Of a stretch of 64,000 nucleotides of DNA, positions 34,907-44,431 are shown piece by piece; the stretch's first letter is position 1, and every line of letters begins with the position of its first letter. The DNA lies in contig NZ_JAGSSV010000001.1 in NCBI RefSeq assembly GCF_018145875.1, forward strand, positions 372,001 through 436,000, read 5' to 3'. Below the pieces are notes generated by a model. That model did no database searches, was not told the DNA's origin, and saw only the letters and a list, made by a program, of their open reading frames with translations. Made by a program: the position numbers and the translations under genes. The stretch is from Marinomonas vulgaris (GTDB taxonomy: Bacteria > Pseudomonadota > Gammaproteobacteria > Pseudomonadales > Marinomonadaceae).

Positions 34907-34917
34907 CTGTCGCTCAC

Positions 34918-34974
34918 GAATTCATTCGCATGAATTCATTTGCTGCTGCTCTTTTAAACGACTCTGACGAGTCG
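34918..34974 (-). repeat. Two further hairpins behind typA
   Basis: GAATTCAT/ATGAATTC (34918-34925, 34930-34937) and CGACTC/GAGTCG (34959-34964, 34969-34974) are perfect inverted repeats with 4-base loops. They lie between the typA stop and its terminator, giving three hairpins in a row. They may protect the message 3' end. Confidence 0.5.
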
Positions 34975-34995
34975 CTTGTTAAAGAATCGCTTTTC

Positions 34996-36816
34996 TTACT
35001 TACGACCAGCGCGTTTACGCTCGTTCTCAGTAAGCAATTTCTTACGAATACGGATGCTTTCTGGTGTTACTTCCACCAACTCGTCGTCTTCGATGAACTC
35101 AAGCGCTTGCTCAAGGGTGTGCTTGATTGGCGGCGTAAGCGTCAAGGCTTCGTCTGTACCAGAGGCACGAACGTTGGTTAGCTGCTTACCTTTAACAGGG
35201 TTAACAGACAAGTCGTTATCACGTGAGTGAATACCGATAACCTGACCTTCGTAGATATCAACCGCATGGCCTAGGAACATACGACCACGGCTTTGCAAGT
35301 TAAATAACGCGTAAGCGGCTGTTTTACCGGTCAACATACTGATCAATACACCGTTTTGACGACCACGAACATCACCGTCTTTTACTGGACCGTAATGATC
35401 GAACACGCTAGTCATGATACCAGAACCAGATGTTAGCGTTAGGAACAAACCACGGAAGCCGATAAGACCACGTGAAGGCGTCATGAACTCAAGACGAACG
35501 CGACCTTTGCCGTCGGGTTCCATGTTAGTCAACTCAGCTTTACGCAAGCCAAGCTCTTCCATGATAGAACCTTGATGTTGTTCTTCAACGTCGATAACCA
35601 CTAGCTCAAACGGTTCTTGTACCTTTCCGTCAACGATTTTTTGAACCACTTCTGGACGAGAAACACCCATCTCAAAGCCTTCACGACGCATAGATTCAAT
35701 CAATACAGAAAGGTGAAGTTCACCACGACCGGATACGATGAATTTGTCTGGTGTTTCGCCTTGACGAACACGCAATGCCACGTTGTGAATCAATTCACGA
35801 TCAAGACGATCGGCGATGTTACGAGTAGTAATGTATTTACCTTCTTTACCAGCAAACGGCGAATCGTTAACCATAAAAGTCATGCTTACTGTCGGCTCAT
35901 CAACCGTCAAAGCCGGTAGTGATTCAACACAGGTTGGGTCACACAAGGTATCAGAAATACTTAGACCGTCGATACCTGTGATACAAACGATATCACCAGC
36001 CGACGCTTTGTCTGTGTCAACTCGTGCAAGGCCATGATAGCCCTTCACGTTCAAAACTTTTCCTTTACGCTCTTTACCATCGGCCGATTTAACGACCACT
36101 TGCTGGTTTGGAGACAAACTACCACGGGTAATACGACCTACACCGATAACACCTACGTAGCTATCATAATCCAATGCAGATACCTGCATTTGGAAGGTAC
36201 CTTCCGGGTCAACGTTTGGCACAGGCACGCTGTCGACAATCATTTGGTAAAGTGGCGTCATGTCTTCAGCCATTTCTTCTGGATCGTTACCAGAAATACC
36301 ATTGATCGCAGAAGCGTAGATGACTGGGAAGTCTAATTGGTCTTCCGATGCACCAAGGCTGTCGAACAAGTCAAACACTTGATCCATAACCCAATCAGGA
36401 CGAGCGCCTGGACGGTCAATTTTGTTGATAACAACGATAGGACGAAGACCACGTTCAAACGCCTTAGAGGTTACGAAACGCGTTTGTGGCATAGGGCCAT
36501 CTACAGCATCAACCAACAACAAAACAGAGTCAACCATAGACAATACGCGTTCTACTTCACCACCGAAGTCAGCGTGTCCAGGTGTGTCTACGATATTGAT
36601 ACGGTAATCGTTCCACATGATGGAGGTGTTTTTCGCCAAAATGGTGATGCCACGCTCCTTTTCTTGATCGTTGGAATCCATGATTCTTTCTGAACCTTGG
36701 TCTTTACGATCTAGCGTGCCAGACTGGCTTAATAACTGATCAACCAAGGTTGTTTTACCATGGTCAACGTGGGCGATGATAGCCACGTTACGTAACTTAC
36801 TGATATCATTAGACAT
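34996..36816 (-). CDS. typA: Ribosome-associated GTPase TypA/BipA
   Basis: Translational GTPase of the EF-G type, active in ribosome assembly and stress or low-temperature growth. 606 residues. P-loop AHVDHGKTT (15-23), switch [26 protein letters not shown], then domain II, EF-G-like domains III and V ([21 protein letters not shown]), and the BipA-specific C-terminus with [16 protein letters not shown] and [25 protein letters not shown]. It is the neighbour of thiI, the same order as in pseudomonads. Confidence 0.97.
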   Translation of the reverse strand: MSNDISKLRNVAIIAHVDHGKTTLVDQLLSQSGTLDRKDQGSERIMDSNDQEKERGITILAKNTSIMWNDYRINIVDTPGHADFGGEVERVLSMVDSVLLLVDAVDGPMPQTRFVTSKAFERGLRPIVVINKIDRPGARPDWVMDQVFDLFDSLGASEDQLDFPVIYASAINGISGNDPEEMAEDMTPLYQMIVDSVPVPNVDPEGTFQMQVSALDYDSYVGVIGVGRITRGSLSPNQQVVVKSADGKERKGKVLNVKGYHGLARVDTDKASAGDIVCITGIDGLSISDTLCDPTCVESLPALTVDEPTVSMTFMVNDSPFAGKEGKYITTRNIADRLDRELIHNVALRVRQGETPDKFIVSGRGELHLSVLIESMRREGFEMGVSRPEVVQKIVDGKVQEPFELVVIDVEEQHQGSIMEELGLRKAELTNMEPDGKGRVRLEFMTPSRGLIGFRGLFLTLTSGSGIMTSVFDHYGPVKDGDVRGRQNGVLISMLTGKTAAYALFNLQSRGRMFLGHAVDIYEGQVIGIHSRDNDLSVNPVKGKQLTNVRASGTDEALTLTPPIKHTLEQALEFIEDDELVEVTPESIRIRKKLLTENERKRAGRK

Positions 36817-37064
36817 TTATAGTTCTCTGCATTTAGCGTGAGCAAAAAGATATACCGCCGCTTGATACGGGCAGATATGCTCTTCAAGCGTCTCGGATCT
36901 TGGTGCGGGGTAAAATTCGCGCAATTGTACCCTTATCTCGATGAATATCCCATTAAAGTGGCGAAAAAAGTCCACAAAAATGCGTAACAAGGGTACTAAT
37001 GCGATTTAACATGAAGACAATAGCATTCTATTACGACAGAAATACGACCGCCTTCACGAAAGAG
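36817..37064 (-). promoter_or_regulatory. typA upstream / thiI downstream spacer
   Basis: 248 bases holding the typA promoter and the thiI 3' flank. The only structure noticed is a spaced inverted repeat GTACCCTT (36927-36934) / AAGGGTAC (36989-36996). No gene is seen. Confidence 0.35.
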
Positions 37065-38516
37065 TTAAGGTAAATAGATACCAAGGTTTTGGTGGCCTTT
37101 ACCTAGTAAATAAGAGGCATGAATACGACTCATGACACCTTTGCCACAGTACAACAAATGCGGCACTGCTGAATCAAGCTGAGACCAACTAGACTCTAAC
37201 GCAAAAAAAGGAATGGCTTTTACGGGTCGACCACTGACCTTTAATGGCCTATTTGCCGCTTCGTCAGGGTGGCGAATATCAATAATAACCTCGTTGCCAA
37301 CAGGCATGCGCACCACAGGTATGTCTCCCGTGTATTGTTTTGCCACGTCATCCATCACGTTTTGTATTGATATAATTTTTGCGTCAGCAATGGCTTGCTC
37401 TAGGACGGCAAAGTCAAAATTCGCTTCCTGCCTTTCCACTTTATGCATTTTAGCTCGAGTGGTCGGCTTGACGGAAATCACCCCACAAAACTCTGGCATA
37501 CTAGCGGCAAACGGCGCCGTGCCGATTTCAACGGCTTTATCGATAATGACCTGCTTATTCGTAGTGATTAAAGGCCGCATGACCAATTCGTCCGTAACCT
37601 GATCGATGATTTTTAAATTTGTCAGTGTTTGACTGGAGACTTGAGCCACACTTTCGCCCGTGACTAAAGCTTTGGCGCCTACTTGCTCCATCACCTCTGA
37701 TGCGGCGCGTAACATCATACGTTTGAGGATCACGCCCATTTCAGCATTGTCGACCTTGGTAATAATCTCGCCGACAACCGCTTCAAAGGGTACGGTGACA
37801 AATTTCACATTTAACGCCGAGCCGTACTTTTCCCAAATGAAGTTCGAAACCTGTTTCACACCGATTTCATGGGCATCACCACCCAAGTTAAAAAAACAAA
37901 AGTGTGTTTTAAGACCGCGACTCATCGTTAAAAAAGAACTGACCGTAGAATCGTAACCGCCAGACATCAACGACAAGACAGGATCTTGCGAGCCTAATGG
38001 ATAACCACCTAAGCCAGCAACACGTTGCTCTATCATCCACACTCGGTTGTCGCGGATATCAATTGGCACCAAAACCTCAGGATTCTTCAAACGAACCGCC
38101 AAAGCACCGCATCGCGCCATTAAACTGCCACCGATATGGCGTTCGGCTTCTACTGATGTAAAGTCGTGATGACCAACTCGCTTAACACGAACTGCAAATA
38201 CAGCACCTTTAATGGATTCGCCATACGTTACAACGGCCTGTTCAACAATGTCATCAAGACTGACTAATGGAAACTCTCTTACATACTGAAAATGCGCAAT
38301 ACCAGCGATATTCGCCAATGACTCAACGAACTCATCTCGTAATTCTTCTTTTTCAGAAAACACCTCTAGAAAATCCCAATTGCCGGAGACCTTAACGTCA
38401 TTATCATACTTTTTTAGCACCAATCGAATATTATGTCGCAATTGCTTTACGAAGGCTTTTCTAACAGGGCTGCTTTTGATGGTGATTTCTGCAAAAAATT
38501 TAACGATGAATTTCAT
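37065..38516 (-). CDS. thiI: tRNA 4-thiouridine synthase / thiamine sulfurtransferase ThiI
   Basis: Transfers sulfur to U8 of tRNA (s4U) and to ThiS for the thiazole of thiamine. 483 residues: N-terminal ferredoxin-like and THUMP domains, PP-loop ATPase SGGYDSTVSSFL (about 185-196), and a C-terminal rhodanese domain with the persulfide Cys in LLYCGKGVMSRIHA. It is therefore the long enterobacterial form. It diverges from glnA across a 334-base regulatory region. Confidence 0.96.
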   Translation of the reverse strand: MKFIVKFFAEITIKSSPVRKAFVKQLRHNIRLVLKKYDNDVKVSGNWDFLEVFSEKEELRDEFVESLANIAGIAHFQYVREFPLVSLDDIVEQAVVTYGESIKGAVFAVRVKRVGHHDFTSVEAERHIGGSLMARCGALAVRLKNPEVLVPIDIRDNRVWMIEQRVAGLGGYPLGSQDPVLSLMSGGYDSTVSSFLTMSRGLKTHFCFFNLGGDAHEIGVKQVSNFIWEKYGSALNVKFVTVPFEAVVGEIITKVDNAEMGVILKRMMLRAASEVMEQVGAKALVTGESVAQVSSQTLTNLKIIDQVTDELVMRPLITTNKQVIIDKAVEIGTAPFAASMPEFCGVISVKPTTRAKMHKVERQEANFDFAVLEQAIADAKIISIQNVMDDVAKQYTGDIPVVRMPVGNEVIIDIRHPDEAANRPLKVSGRPVKAIPFFALESSWSQLDSAVPHLLYCGKGVMSRIHASYLLGKGHQNLGIYLP

Positions 38517-38596
38517 AGGACGAACAATGGTTACCGGAGGGAGTGAAGGAAGGCGCTCATTATAGGGAAAAGCATCAGGATAAAAAACGCTTATTT

Positions 38597-38613
38597 AGCA
38601 CCATTACAGAGCA
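38597..38613. promoter_or_regulatory. NtrC-like enhancer site 1 upstream of glnA
   Basis: AGCACCATTACAGAGCA resembles the NtrC consensus TGCACY-N5-RGTGCA with 9 of 12 arm positions matching. Its centre is about 172 bases before the predicted glnA start and 31 bases (three helical turns) from site 2. Confidence 0.5.
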
Positions 38614-38627
38614 TTTTAAACTTTTAG

Positions 38628-38644
38628 TGCACCACTATAGATCA
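38628..38644. promoter_or_regulatory. NtrC-like enhancer site 2 upstream of glnA
   Basis: TGCACCACTATAGATCA has a perfect left arm TGCACC and a partial right arm. Centre about 141 bases before the predicted start. Paired with site 1 it gives the arrangement known at enterobacterial glnA, where two sites three turns apart bind NtrC cooperatively. Confidence 0.55.
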
Positions 38645-38750
38645 TTACTACTTTATTTATGCACTGTTTTTGTATTGATTAGGTATTATTTTTTTTCTGA
38701 TGACATCTATCTTGTTGTATTGATTGAACTTATTTATCCGCACAACATTC

Positions 38751-38766
38751 TGGCACAAGTTATGCT
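38751..38766 (+). promoter_or_regulatory. Sigma-54 promoter of glnA
   Basis: TGGCACAAGTTATGCT fits the -24/-12 consensus TGGCACG-N4-TTGCW with invariant GG (38752-38753) and GC (38764-38765) exactly 10 bases apart and two mismatches elsewhere. The predicted start is near 38777, a 74-base leader before the ATG. Confidence 0.8.
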
Positions 38767-38850
38767 TTATATTCGACAAATTGCGCTTTATATTGAAGCA
38801 CTCTATTAACCCAAAAGTAATTACGCTTTCACTACGACTGGAGAACAACT

Positions 38851-40257
38851 ATGTCAAACAAGACCCTTGCCTTGATTGCTGAGCATGACGCGAAGTGGGT
38901 TGACCTTCGCTTTACTGACTTTAAAGGTAAAGAACAACACGTATCTATTCCAGCAATCACGGTAGATGAAGAGTTTTTTGAAACTGGTCAGATGTTTGAT
39001 GGTTCATCTATCGCTGGCTGGAAAGGCATCAACGAATCCGACATGATCATGATGCCACAAGATGACACAGCGATTATTGACCCTTTCACTGAAGAAGCAA
39101 CGGTTATTGTTCGTTGTAACATCATTGAACCTTCTACTATGCAAGGTTACGACCGCGATCCACGCTCTGTTGCATTGCGCGCAGAAGAATTCCTTAAATC
39201 TACCGGCCTTGGTGACACAGCATTTTTCGGCCCTGAGCCAGAATTCTTTATTTTCGACGACGTTCGTTGGAAAACAGACATGTCAGGTTGTTCTGTAGAG
39301 ATCAATTCTGAAGAAGCCGCTTGGTCTTCTAACAAGAAATTCGAAGGTGGCAACATGGGTCACCGTCCGTTCGTAAAAGGCGGTTACTTCCCAGTGCCAC
39401 CAGTTGATTCTCATCACGATCTACGTGGCGCAATGTGTGGCGCAATGGAATCAATGGGCTTAGTTGTTGAAGTACATCACCACGAAGTGGCAACAGCGGG
39501 TCAAAACGAAATCGGTATCAAATTTAACACTTTGGTCAAAAAAGCCGATGAAGTTCAGATTCTTAAGTACTGTGTACACAACGTAGCACACGCATACGGC
39601 AAAACAGCGACTTTCATGCCGAAACCAATCGTTGGTGACAACGGTTCTGGTATGCACGTTCACCAGTCTTTCTGGAAAGATGGCGAAAACCAATTTGCTG
39701 GTGACCAATACGCTGGCCTTTCTGAAATGGCGCTTTACTACATCGGCGGTATCATCAAGCACGCCAAAGCATTGAACGCGTTCACTAACGCTTCAACAAA
39801 CTCTTACAAGCGTCTTGTTCCTGGTTTCGAAGCACCTGTTATGTTGGCTTACTCTGCTCGTAACCGTTCCGCTTCTATCCGTATCCCATACGTTGCAAGC
39901 CCTAAAGGCAAGCGTATTGAAGCACGTTTCCCTGATCCAACGGCTAACCCATACCTAGCATTCGCGGCTATGTTGATGGCAGGTATCGACGGTATCAAAA
40001 ACAAGATTCACCCTGGCGATGCAGCAGACAAAGATTTGTACGACCTTCCTGCTGAAGAAGCATTGGCTATTCCTCAGGTTGCTGGCAGCCTAGAAGAAGC
40101 GCTTAAGTGTCTAGACGAAGATCGTGCGTTCTTGACTCAAGGCGGCGTATTCTCTGATGAGATGATCGATGCTTACATCGACCTGAAAACTGGCGAAGCG
40201 CTACGTATCTCTACAACAACTCACCCACTTGAGTTTGAATTGTACTACAGCGTTTAA
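38851..40257 (+). CDS. glnA: Glutamine synthetase type I
   Basis: Assimilates ammonia: Glu + NH3 + ATP to Gln. 468 residues, the length of class I-beta enzymes. Motifs are [17 protein letters not shown], the ATP site [16 protein letters not shown], the Glu-flap region NPYKRLVPG-like sequence [13 protein letters not shown] and the adenylylation site Tyr397 in [11 protein letters not shown], so activity should be tuned by GlnE. GGAG precedes the ATG. Upstream are a sigma-54 promoter and two NtrC-like sites; a terminator then separates it from ntrBC. Confidence 0.98.
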   Translation: MSNKTLALIAEHDAKWVDLRFTDFKGKEQHVSIPAITVDEEFFETGQMFDGSSIAGWKGINESDMIMMPQDDTAIIDPFTEEATVIVRCNIIEPSTMQGYDRDPRSVALRAEEFLKSTGLGDTAFFGPEPEFFIFDDVRWKTDMSGCSVEINSEEAAWSSNKKFEGGNMGHRPFVKGGYFPVPPVDSHHDLRGAMCGAMESMGLVVEVHHHEVATAGQNEIGIKFNTLVKKADEVQILKYCVHNVAHAYGKTATFMPKPIVGDNGSGMHVHQSFWKDGENQFAGDQYAGLSEMALYYIGGIIKHAKALNAFTNASTNSYKRLVPGFEAPVMLAYSARNRSASIRIPYVASPKGKRIEARFPDPTANPYLAFAAMLMAGIDGIKNKIHPGDAADKDLYDLPAEEALAIPQVAGSLEEALKCLDEDRAFLTQGGVFSDEMIDAYIDLKTGEALRISTTTHPLEFELYYSV

Positions 40258-40283
40258 TGCTTATTTAGTCGCTTAATACACAG

Positions 40284-40314
40284 AAAGCCTCGACTTAGCT
40301 CGAGGCTTTTTTTT
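40284..40314 (+). terminator. Terminator after glnA
   Basis: Perfect 10-bp stem AAAGCCTCGA (40284-40293) / TCGAGGCTTT (40300-40309), 6-base loop, followed by a T-run. It separates glnA from ntrBC, so the latter has its own promoter or depends on readthrough. Confidence 0.92.
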
Positions 40315-40381
40315 GCTCAGTTTTTACATTTCTATTTTCGTAGCGAAATAGTTTGCACGAATAGAAGCACGAATCACACAG

Positions 40382-40398
40382 CGCACCTTTGTGGTGCA
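40382..40398. promoter_or_regulatory. NtrC-binding site upstream of ntrB
   Basis: CGCACCTTTGTGGTGCA matches TGCACC-N5-GGTGCA at 11 of 12 arm positions (only the first base differs). It sits about 100-145 bases before the possible ntrB starts, where NtrC would repress or autoregulate ntrBC as at enterobacterial glnL. Confidence 0.75.
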
Positions 40399-40478
40399 AT
40401 TAAAAATCTTCTGTAATATAAAGACCTTAATAAACACACTGTTTCAGACCGCCCAATGTTGGTTCGTTTTTTGCAGCT

Positions 40479-41597
40479 GTGGCAGAAGGAAATATAAAAG
40501 CAGGAGTCAATAGAGAGGCACTGTCTGTGTATAGCTTATTAATTGATCATTTATCCACTGCGGTTGTACAAGTCAACAACCAGCTTGAAATCGAATATTT
40601 AAACCCAGCGGCAGAAATGCTGCTGGCGGTCAGTCGTCGCCGCATTTATGGCAACCACATTATGGCGGCATTCCGTGAAGACGAAAACAGCATTCACGCC
40701 TTACAATCGGCGGTTGAATCTGGTTACCCTTTTACTAAACGAGAAGCGGAAATCGAGTGCAACAGTGGCAAAAAATTATTTTGCGATTACACAGTCACTC
40801 CCATAATGGGCACATCAAACGATACAGAAAGCCTCATTATTGAGCTCTATCCAAGAGACAGAATGAAGCGCATTTCACAAGAAGACGAGATCATCGCTAA
40901 CCACGAAAGCAGCAAAGAGCTAGTACGCGGTCTTGCCCATGAAATCAAAAATCCGCTTGGCGGCATTCGCGGTGCGGCGCAATTGATTAGTCGCGCCTTT
41001 ACAGATGAAGCCCTGAACGACTACACCCAAGTTATTATCGAAGAATCTGACCGCTTGCGGGACTTGGTCGATCGTTTATTAGGCCCAAGACAATTGCCTA
41101 AAAATACCTCCCTAAACATACACAAGGTCATTGAACGTGTACGTCAGTTAATTTCAGTGGAAACGGACAATCAAATAGAACTTATTCGAGATTATGACCC
41201 TAGTATTCCAGATCTCATCGGTGACGAATCACAACTTATTCAAGCGCTGCTCAATATCACACGAAATGCTATGCAAGCCTTAATGGAAGACGAAAGTAAC
41301 GAACATAAAAGCATTCGCATGGTAACTCGCGCATTACGCCAATTCACCATTGGCTCCAAGCGTCACCGCCTCGTGTGTAAGATCAGCATCATAGATAATG
41401 GCCCTGGCATTCCAGACGCCATTTTAAAAACTTTGTTTTATCCCATGGTTAGCGGCCGAGCCGATGGAACTGGCCTAGGTCTGTCCATTGCGCAATCTAT
41501 TATTCATCAACATCACGGCATTGTTGAATGTAACAGCTATCCGAAAAAAACCGAATTTAACTTACTGATTCCCATTGAGACGTCAGTCCAAGATTAG
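40479..41597 (+). CDS. ntrB: Nitrogen regulation sensor histidine kinase NtrB (GlnL)
   Basis: Cytoplasmic kinase/phosphatase that controls NtrC phosphorylation in response to PII. Up to 372 residues: PAS domain (about 20-125, with LEIEYLNPAAEMLL), H-box LAHEIKNPLGGIRGAAQL with phospho-acceptor His154, N box NITRNAMQAL and G boxes DNGPGIP and GTGLGLSIAQSI. The start is uncertain. GTG 40479 lacks a ribosome binding site, whereas GTG 40527 (Val17, giving 356 residues) has GAGAGG eight bases upstream and matches where homologues begin. ntrC follows after 11 bases. Confidence 0.95.
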   Translation: MAEGNIKAGVNREALSVYSLLIDHLSTAVVQVNNQLEIEYLNPAAEMLLAVSRRRIYGNHIMAAFREDENSIHALQSAVESGYPFTKREAEIECNSGKKLFCDYTVTPIMGTSNDTESLIIELYPRDRMKRISQEDEIIANHESSKELVRGLAHEIKNPLGGIRGAAQLISRAFTDEALNDYTQVIIEESDRLRDLVDRLLGPRQLPKNTSLNIHKVIERVRQLISVETDNQIELIRDYDPSIPDLIGDESQLIQALLNITRNAMQALMEDESNEHKSIRMVTRALRQFTIGSKRHRLVCKISIIDNGPGIPDAILKTLFYPMVSGRADGTGLGLSIAQSIIHQHHGIVECNSYPKKTEFNLLIPIETSVQD

Positions 41598-41608
41598 GAG
41601 AAACGCAC

Positions 41609-43048
41609 ATGACACCCGAAGAAACCGTATGGATTGTTGACGATGACCGCTCTATTCGCTGGGTACTCGAAAAAACATTGGAACAAGAAGGCATTCTTTG
41701 TCGCTTGTTTGATTCAGCTGAAAACCTCGTGAACATCATTGATAAAGAGCAGCCCAGCGCCATTATCAGCGACATACGCATGCCAGGTATGGACGGGTTA
41801 GAGCTGCTCGATAAACTACAAAAAGATCACCCATATTTACCTGTTATCATCATGACAGCTCATTCCGATCTTGAAAGCGCTGTTGCTTCTTATCAAGGTG
41901 GGGCGTTTGAATACCTACCAAAACCCTTTGATGTTGAAGAAGCGGTGAGCTTGGTTAAGCGTGCCATGCTGCACCATCGTAATGCACGTCCGAGCACAGC
42001 CAGCATGGATGCCGCTGTTGAAGAGGACAACCAAGTCGATAAAGAAATCATTGGTGAAGCACCTGCCATGCAAGAAGTGTTTCGGGCTATCGGACGCTTG
42101 GCAAACTCCAACATAACAGTACTTATTAACGGCGAGTCGGGCACGGGTAAAGAGCTGGTCGCCCAAGCCTTGCACACTCACAGTCCACGAGCGTCCAATC
42201 CTTTTATCGCGCTAAATATGGCGGCGATTCCCCGTGATTTGATCGAATCGGAATTATTTGGCCACGAAAAGGGCGCCTTTACCGGTGCCAACACCCAACG
42301 TCGAGGCCGGTTTGAACAAGCCAACGGCGGCACCCTGTTTTTAGATGAAATCGGCGACATGCCTGCGGAAACACAAACCCGCTTACTACGTGTGCTGGCC
42401 GATGGTGAGTTCTATCGTGTTGGCGGCCACACCCCAGTGAAAGTCGACGTACGTATCATTGCAGCCACCCATCAAAATTTAGAAACATTGGTGCAAAAAG
42501 GCTCTTTCCGCGAAGATTTATTTCATCGTTTAAATGTTATCCGTATTCACTTGCCAAAGCTGGCGGAACGTCGCGAAGATATTCCAAAACTGGCACGTCA
42601 CTTTTTGAACCGCGCCGCAGAAGAATTGGCGGTAGAGCCAAAGCAACTTACCAAAGAAACCGAGCAATACCTCACTCAACTGGAGTGGCCAGGGAACGTT
42701 CGTCAGTTGGAAAACACCTGTCGCTGGTTGATCGTCATGGCGTCGGGCCGTGAGGTACTGGTTGAAGATTTACCACCTGAACTGCTGGCGTCTGTGCCCC
42801 ATGAGCAGCCCTTCTCATCCTGGGAGGAAGCACTGAAAAACTGGGTAGATAGCACCTTAGCAACTGGCCAGAAAGGCATCCTTGATCAAGCTGTTCCCAA
42901 GTTCGAGCGTATCATGATAGAAACTGCCTTAGCACACACAGGTGGCCGTCGTCGTGACGCCTCTTTGTTGCTTGGCTGGGGGCGCAATACCTTAACTCGT
43001 AAAATCAAAGAACTTAATATCGACCACGCCGAACAAGATGAGGATTAG
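41609..43048 (+). CDS. ntrC: Nitrogen regulation response regulator NtrC (GlnG)
   Basis: Sigma-54 activator for nitrogen-limited growth. 479 residues: receiver domain with phospho-acceptor Asp55 (ISDIRMPGMDG), AAA+ domain with Walker A GESGTGKE, the sigma-54 contact loop GAFTGA and Walker B GGTLFLDEIGD, and a C-terminal Fis-type HTH (TGGRRRDASLLLGWGRNTLTRKIKEL). AGGAG precedes the ATG. Its likely targets are in the same window: glnA, its own operon and livK. Confidence 0.97.
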   Translation: MTPEETVWIVDDDRSIRWVLEKTLEQEGILCRLFDSAENLVNIIDKEQPSAIISDIRMPGMDGLELLDKLQKDHPYLPVIIMTAHSDLESAVASYQGGAFEYLPKPFDVEEAVSLVKRAMLHHRNARPSTASMDAAVEEDNQVDKEIIGEAPAMQEVFRAIGRLANSNITVLINGESGTGKELVAQALHTHSPRASNPFIALNMAAIPRDLIESELFGHEKGAFTGANTQRRGRFEQANGGTLFLDEIGDMPAETQTRLLRVLADGEFYRVGGHTPVKVDVRIIAATHQNLETLVQKGSFREDLFHRLNVIRIHLPKLAERREDIPKLARHFLNRAAEELAVEPKQLTKETEQYLTQLEWPGNVRQLENTCRWLIVMASGREVLVEDLPPELLASVPHEQPFSSWEEALKNWVDSTLATGQKGILDQAVPKFERIMIETALAHTGGRRRDASLLLGWGRNTLTRKIKELNIDHAEQDED

Positions 43049-43061
43049 CATTTTTCCGTGT

Positions 43062-43107
43062 GCCCAATAAGCGAGATCAGCATTATGTAAGGCTTATCTC
43101 GTTGGGC
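43062..43107 (+). other. Imperfect hairpin after ntrC
   Basis: GCCCAA-TAAG-CGAGAT (43062-43077) pairs with ATCTCGTTGGGC (43096-43107), a 12-bp stem with a 4-base bulge, 14 bases after the ntrC stop. No T-tract follows; it may be a weak terminator or a 3' end stabiliser. Confidence 0.45.
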
Positions 43108-43200
43108 GGAACTTTATCAGGTCGCAGGCTTGATTTTGTGTGTACAATCCCCTACTAATTAGAGAGAAACCACTCTTTCATCCATAATGGGGATTTTGCT

Positions 43201-43581
43201 ATGTATCCAACACTTGAGTCCATGGGCGTTACCAGCACAAAGGACATTGAGAAATTTACCTTACGCTACGAAGGCGGCCACGATGTTTTAAAAATATATT
43301 ACCGCCGTGAAAAAGGGTCTTTGCTGCCAAAAAGTAAGAAATTTAAGTTTGGTCGTTCTAGCAAAACTGTATTGGCTGATGGTGGTCAACAAACCTACCG
43401 TCAAGTTCAAGAGCCTTCTCTTATTGTGCTACGCGCTATGGAAGAGCTAGAACAAATCGTTGGCAAACAACACGACATTCAAGTCAGTAAAGAAGACCTA
43501 GTCAAAGAACTTGAGCATCTTGAAAAAGTCATGACCAGTAAAATCAGCGAAATCAAAGAAAAAATCAACGCTATGTCATAA
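43201..43581 (+). CDS. DUF3461 family protein (YaeH/UPF0325-like)
   Basis: 126-residue soluble protein resembling E. coli YaeH: MYPTLESMGVT...EKFTLRYEGGHDVLKIYYRREKG at the start, KSKKFKFGRSSKTV in the middle and a C-terminal helical segment ending LEKVMTSKISEIKEKI. No function is established for the family. Lysine-rich. It stands alone between ntrC and tsaC, with GGGGA before the ATG. Confidence 0.88.
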   Translation: MYPTLESMGVTSTKDIEKFTLRYEGGHDVLKIYYRREKGSLLPKSKKFKFGRSSKTVLADGGQQTYRQVQEPSLIVLRAMEELEQIVGKQHDIQVSKEDLVKELEHLEKVMTSKISEIKEKINAMS

Positions 43582-43734
43582 GCACATTAGCGTTCTGTTC
43601 TAAAATAGCTCCCCTCTGTCATGGTCTTTGTCTCATAGATATATGCCCTGTCGACAGCGGGAGTCCATTTTCTGGCCCCATTGCAAAAATCCCGCTACAA
43701 TTCCTACGTTTTTTCTTACTGAGTCTTCTCTACT

Positions 43735-44292
43735 ATGCGTCTAATCACGTCTGTAACACAATTAGCCGATATCCTGCGAAAAGGGGGCGTTGCTGCCTAC
43801 CCAACCGAGGCGGTGTGGGGGCTAGGATGCGACCCTGACAACCATGCCGCGGTAACGCGAATTCTCACCATTAAAGATCGCCCCGAATCAAAAGGTTTGA
43901 TACTGGTCGCAGGTAATGAACAAGACCTTATGCCGTGGCGGGAAACATTAGACGAGGTAACGGCACAGCGGCTCATAAGCATCAGACAAACACCCACGTC
44001 TTGGGTTGTGCCAGATACTGCCATAGCACCAAGTTGGGTACGAGGTGAGCATGACAGCGTGGCAATTCGGCTGTCTCAACATGAGCCTGTTCAGCAGTTG
44101 TGCGCAGCATTTGGAGGCGTACTTGTGTCCACATCAGCCAATCCAGCCGGGCTTCCTCCTGCTACGAGTGCTGAACAAGTAGATGCTTATTTTGGTGACA
44201 AAATAGACGCCATTTTTTCCGCACCATTAGGTGGGGCTTCGCAACCGTCTCAAGTCAGAGACATTTTAACTGGCACGCTTTTTAGAGCTTAA
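43735..44292 (+). CDS. tsaC: Threonylcarbamoyl-AMP synthase TsaC (YrdC/Sua5 family)
   Basis: Makes threonylcarbamoyl-AMP for the t6A37 modification of tRNAs that read ANN codons. 185 residues, the short single-domain TsaC form without the Sua5 extension. Motifs are [18 protein letters not shown] (about 18-35), [14 protein letters not shown] and [18 protein letters not shown]. Upstream is about 150 bases without recognisable features. It converges on the liv operon through a shared terminator. Confidence 0.96.
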   Translation: MRLITSVTQLADILRKGGVAAYPTEAVWGLGCDPDNHAAVTRILTIKDRPESKGLILVAGNEQDLMPWRETLDEVTAQRLISIRQTPTSWVVPDTAIAPSWVRGEHDSVAIRLSQHEPVQQLCAAFGGVLVSTSANPAGLPPATSAEQVDAYFGDKIDAIFSAPLGGASQPSQVRDILTGTLFRA

Positions 44293-44359
44293 AAAGCGCC
44301 TTTCGTTGTAGATGACCGACATTTGTTGTGCAAAACCGCTTTTTTATCCACAGAAAGTA

Positions 44360-44405
44360 AAAAAGCGATGGCTCTTTTATTGTGTAAAAAGAGCCATCGC
44401 TTTTT
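44360..44405. terminator. Bidirectional terminator between tsaC and livF
   Basis: Perfect 19-bp stem (44360-44378 with 44387-44405) around an 8-base loop, arms AAAAAGCGATGGCTCTTTT and its complement, A/T runs on both flanks. The strongest hairpin in the window; it should end both tsaC and the liv operon. Confidence 0.95.
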
Positions 44406-44431
44406 GTTTGTCATCAATGAAACGGCTTACA

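Noticed and set aside
38543-38809. 88-codon open frame upstream of glnA
   Set aside because: It overlaps the NtrC-like sites and the sigma-54 promoter, has odd composition (Leu/Ile/Tyr-rich in AT-rich DNA) and no ribosome binding site.
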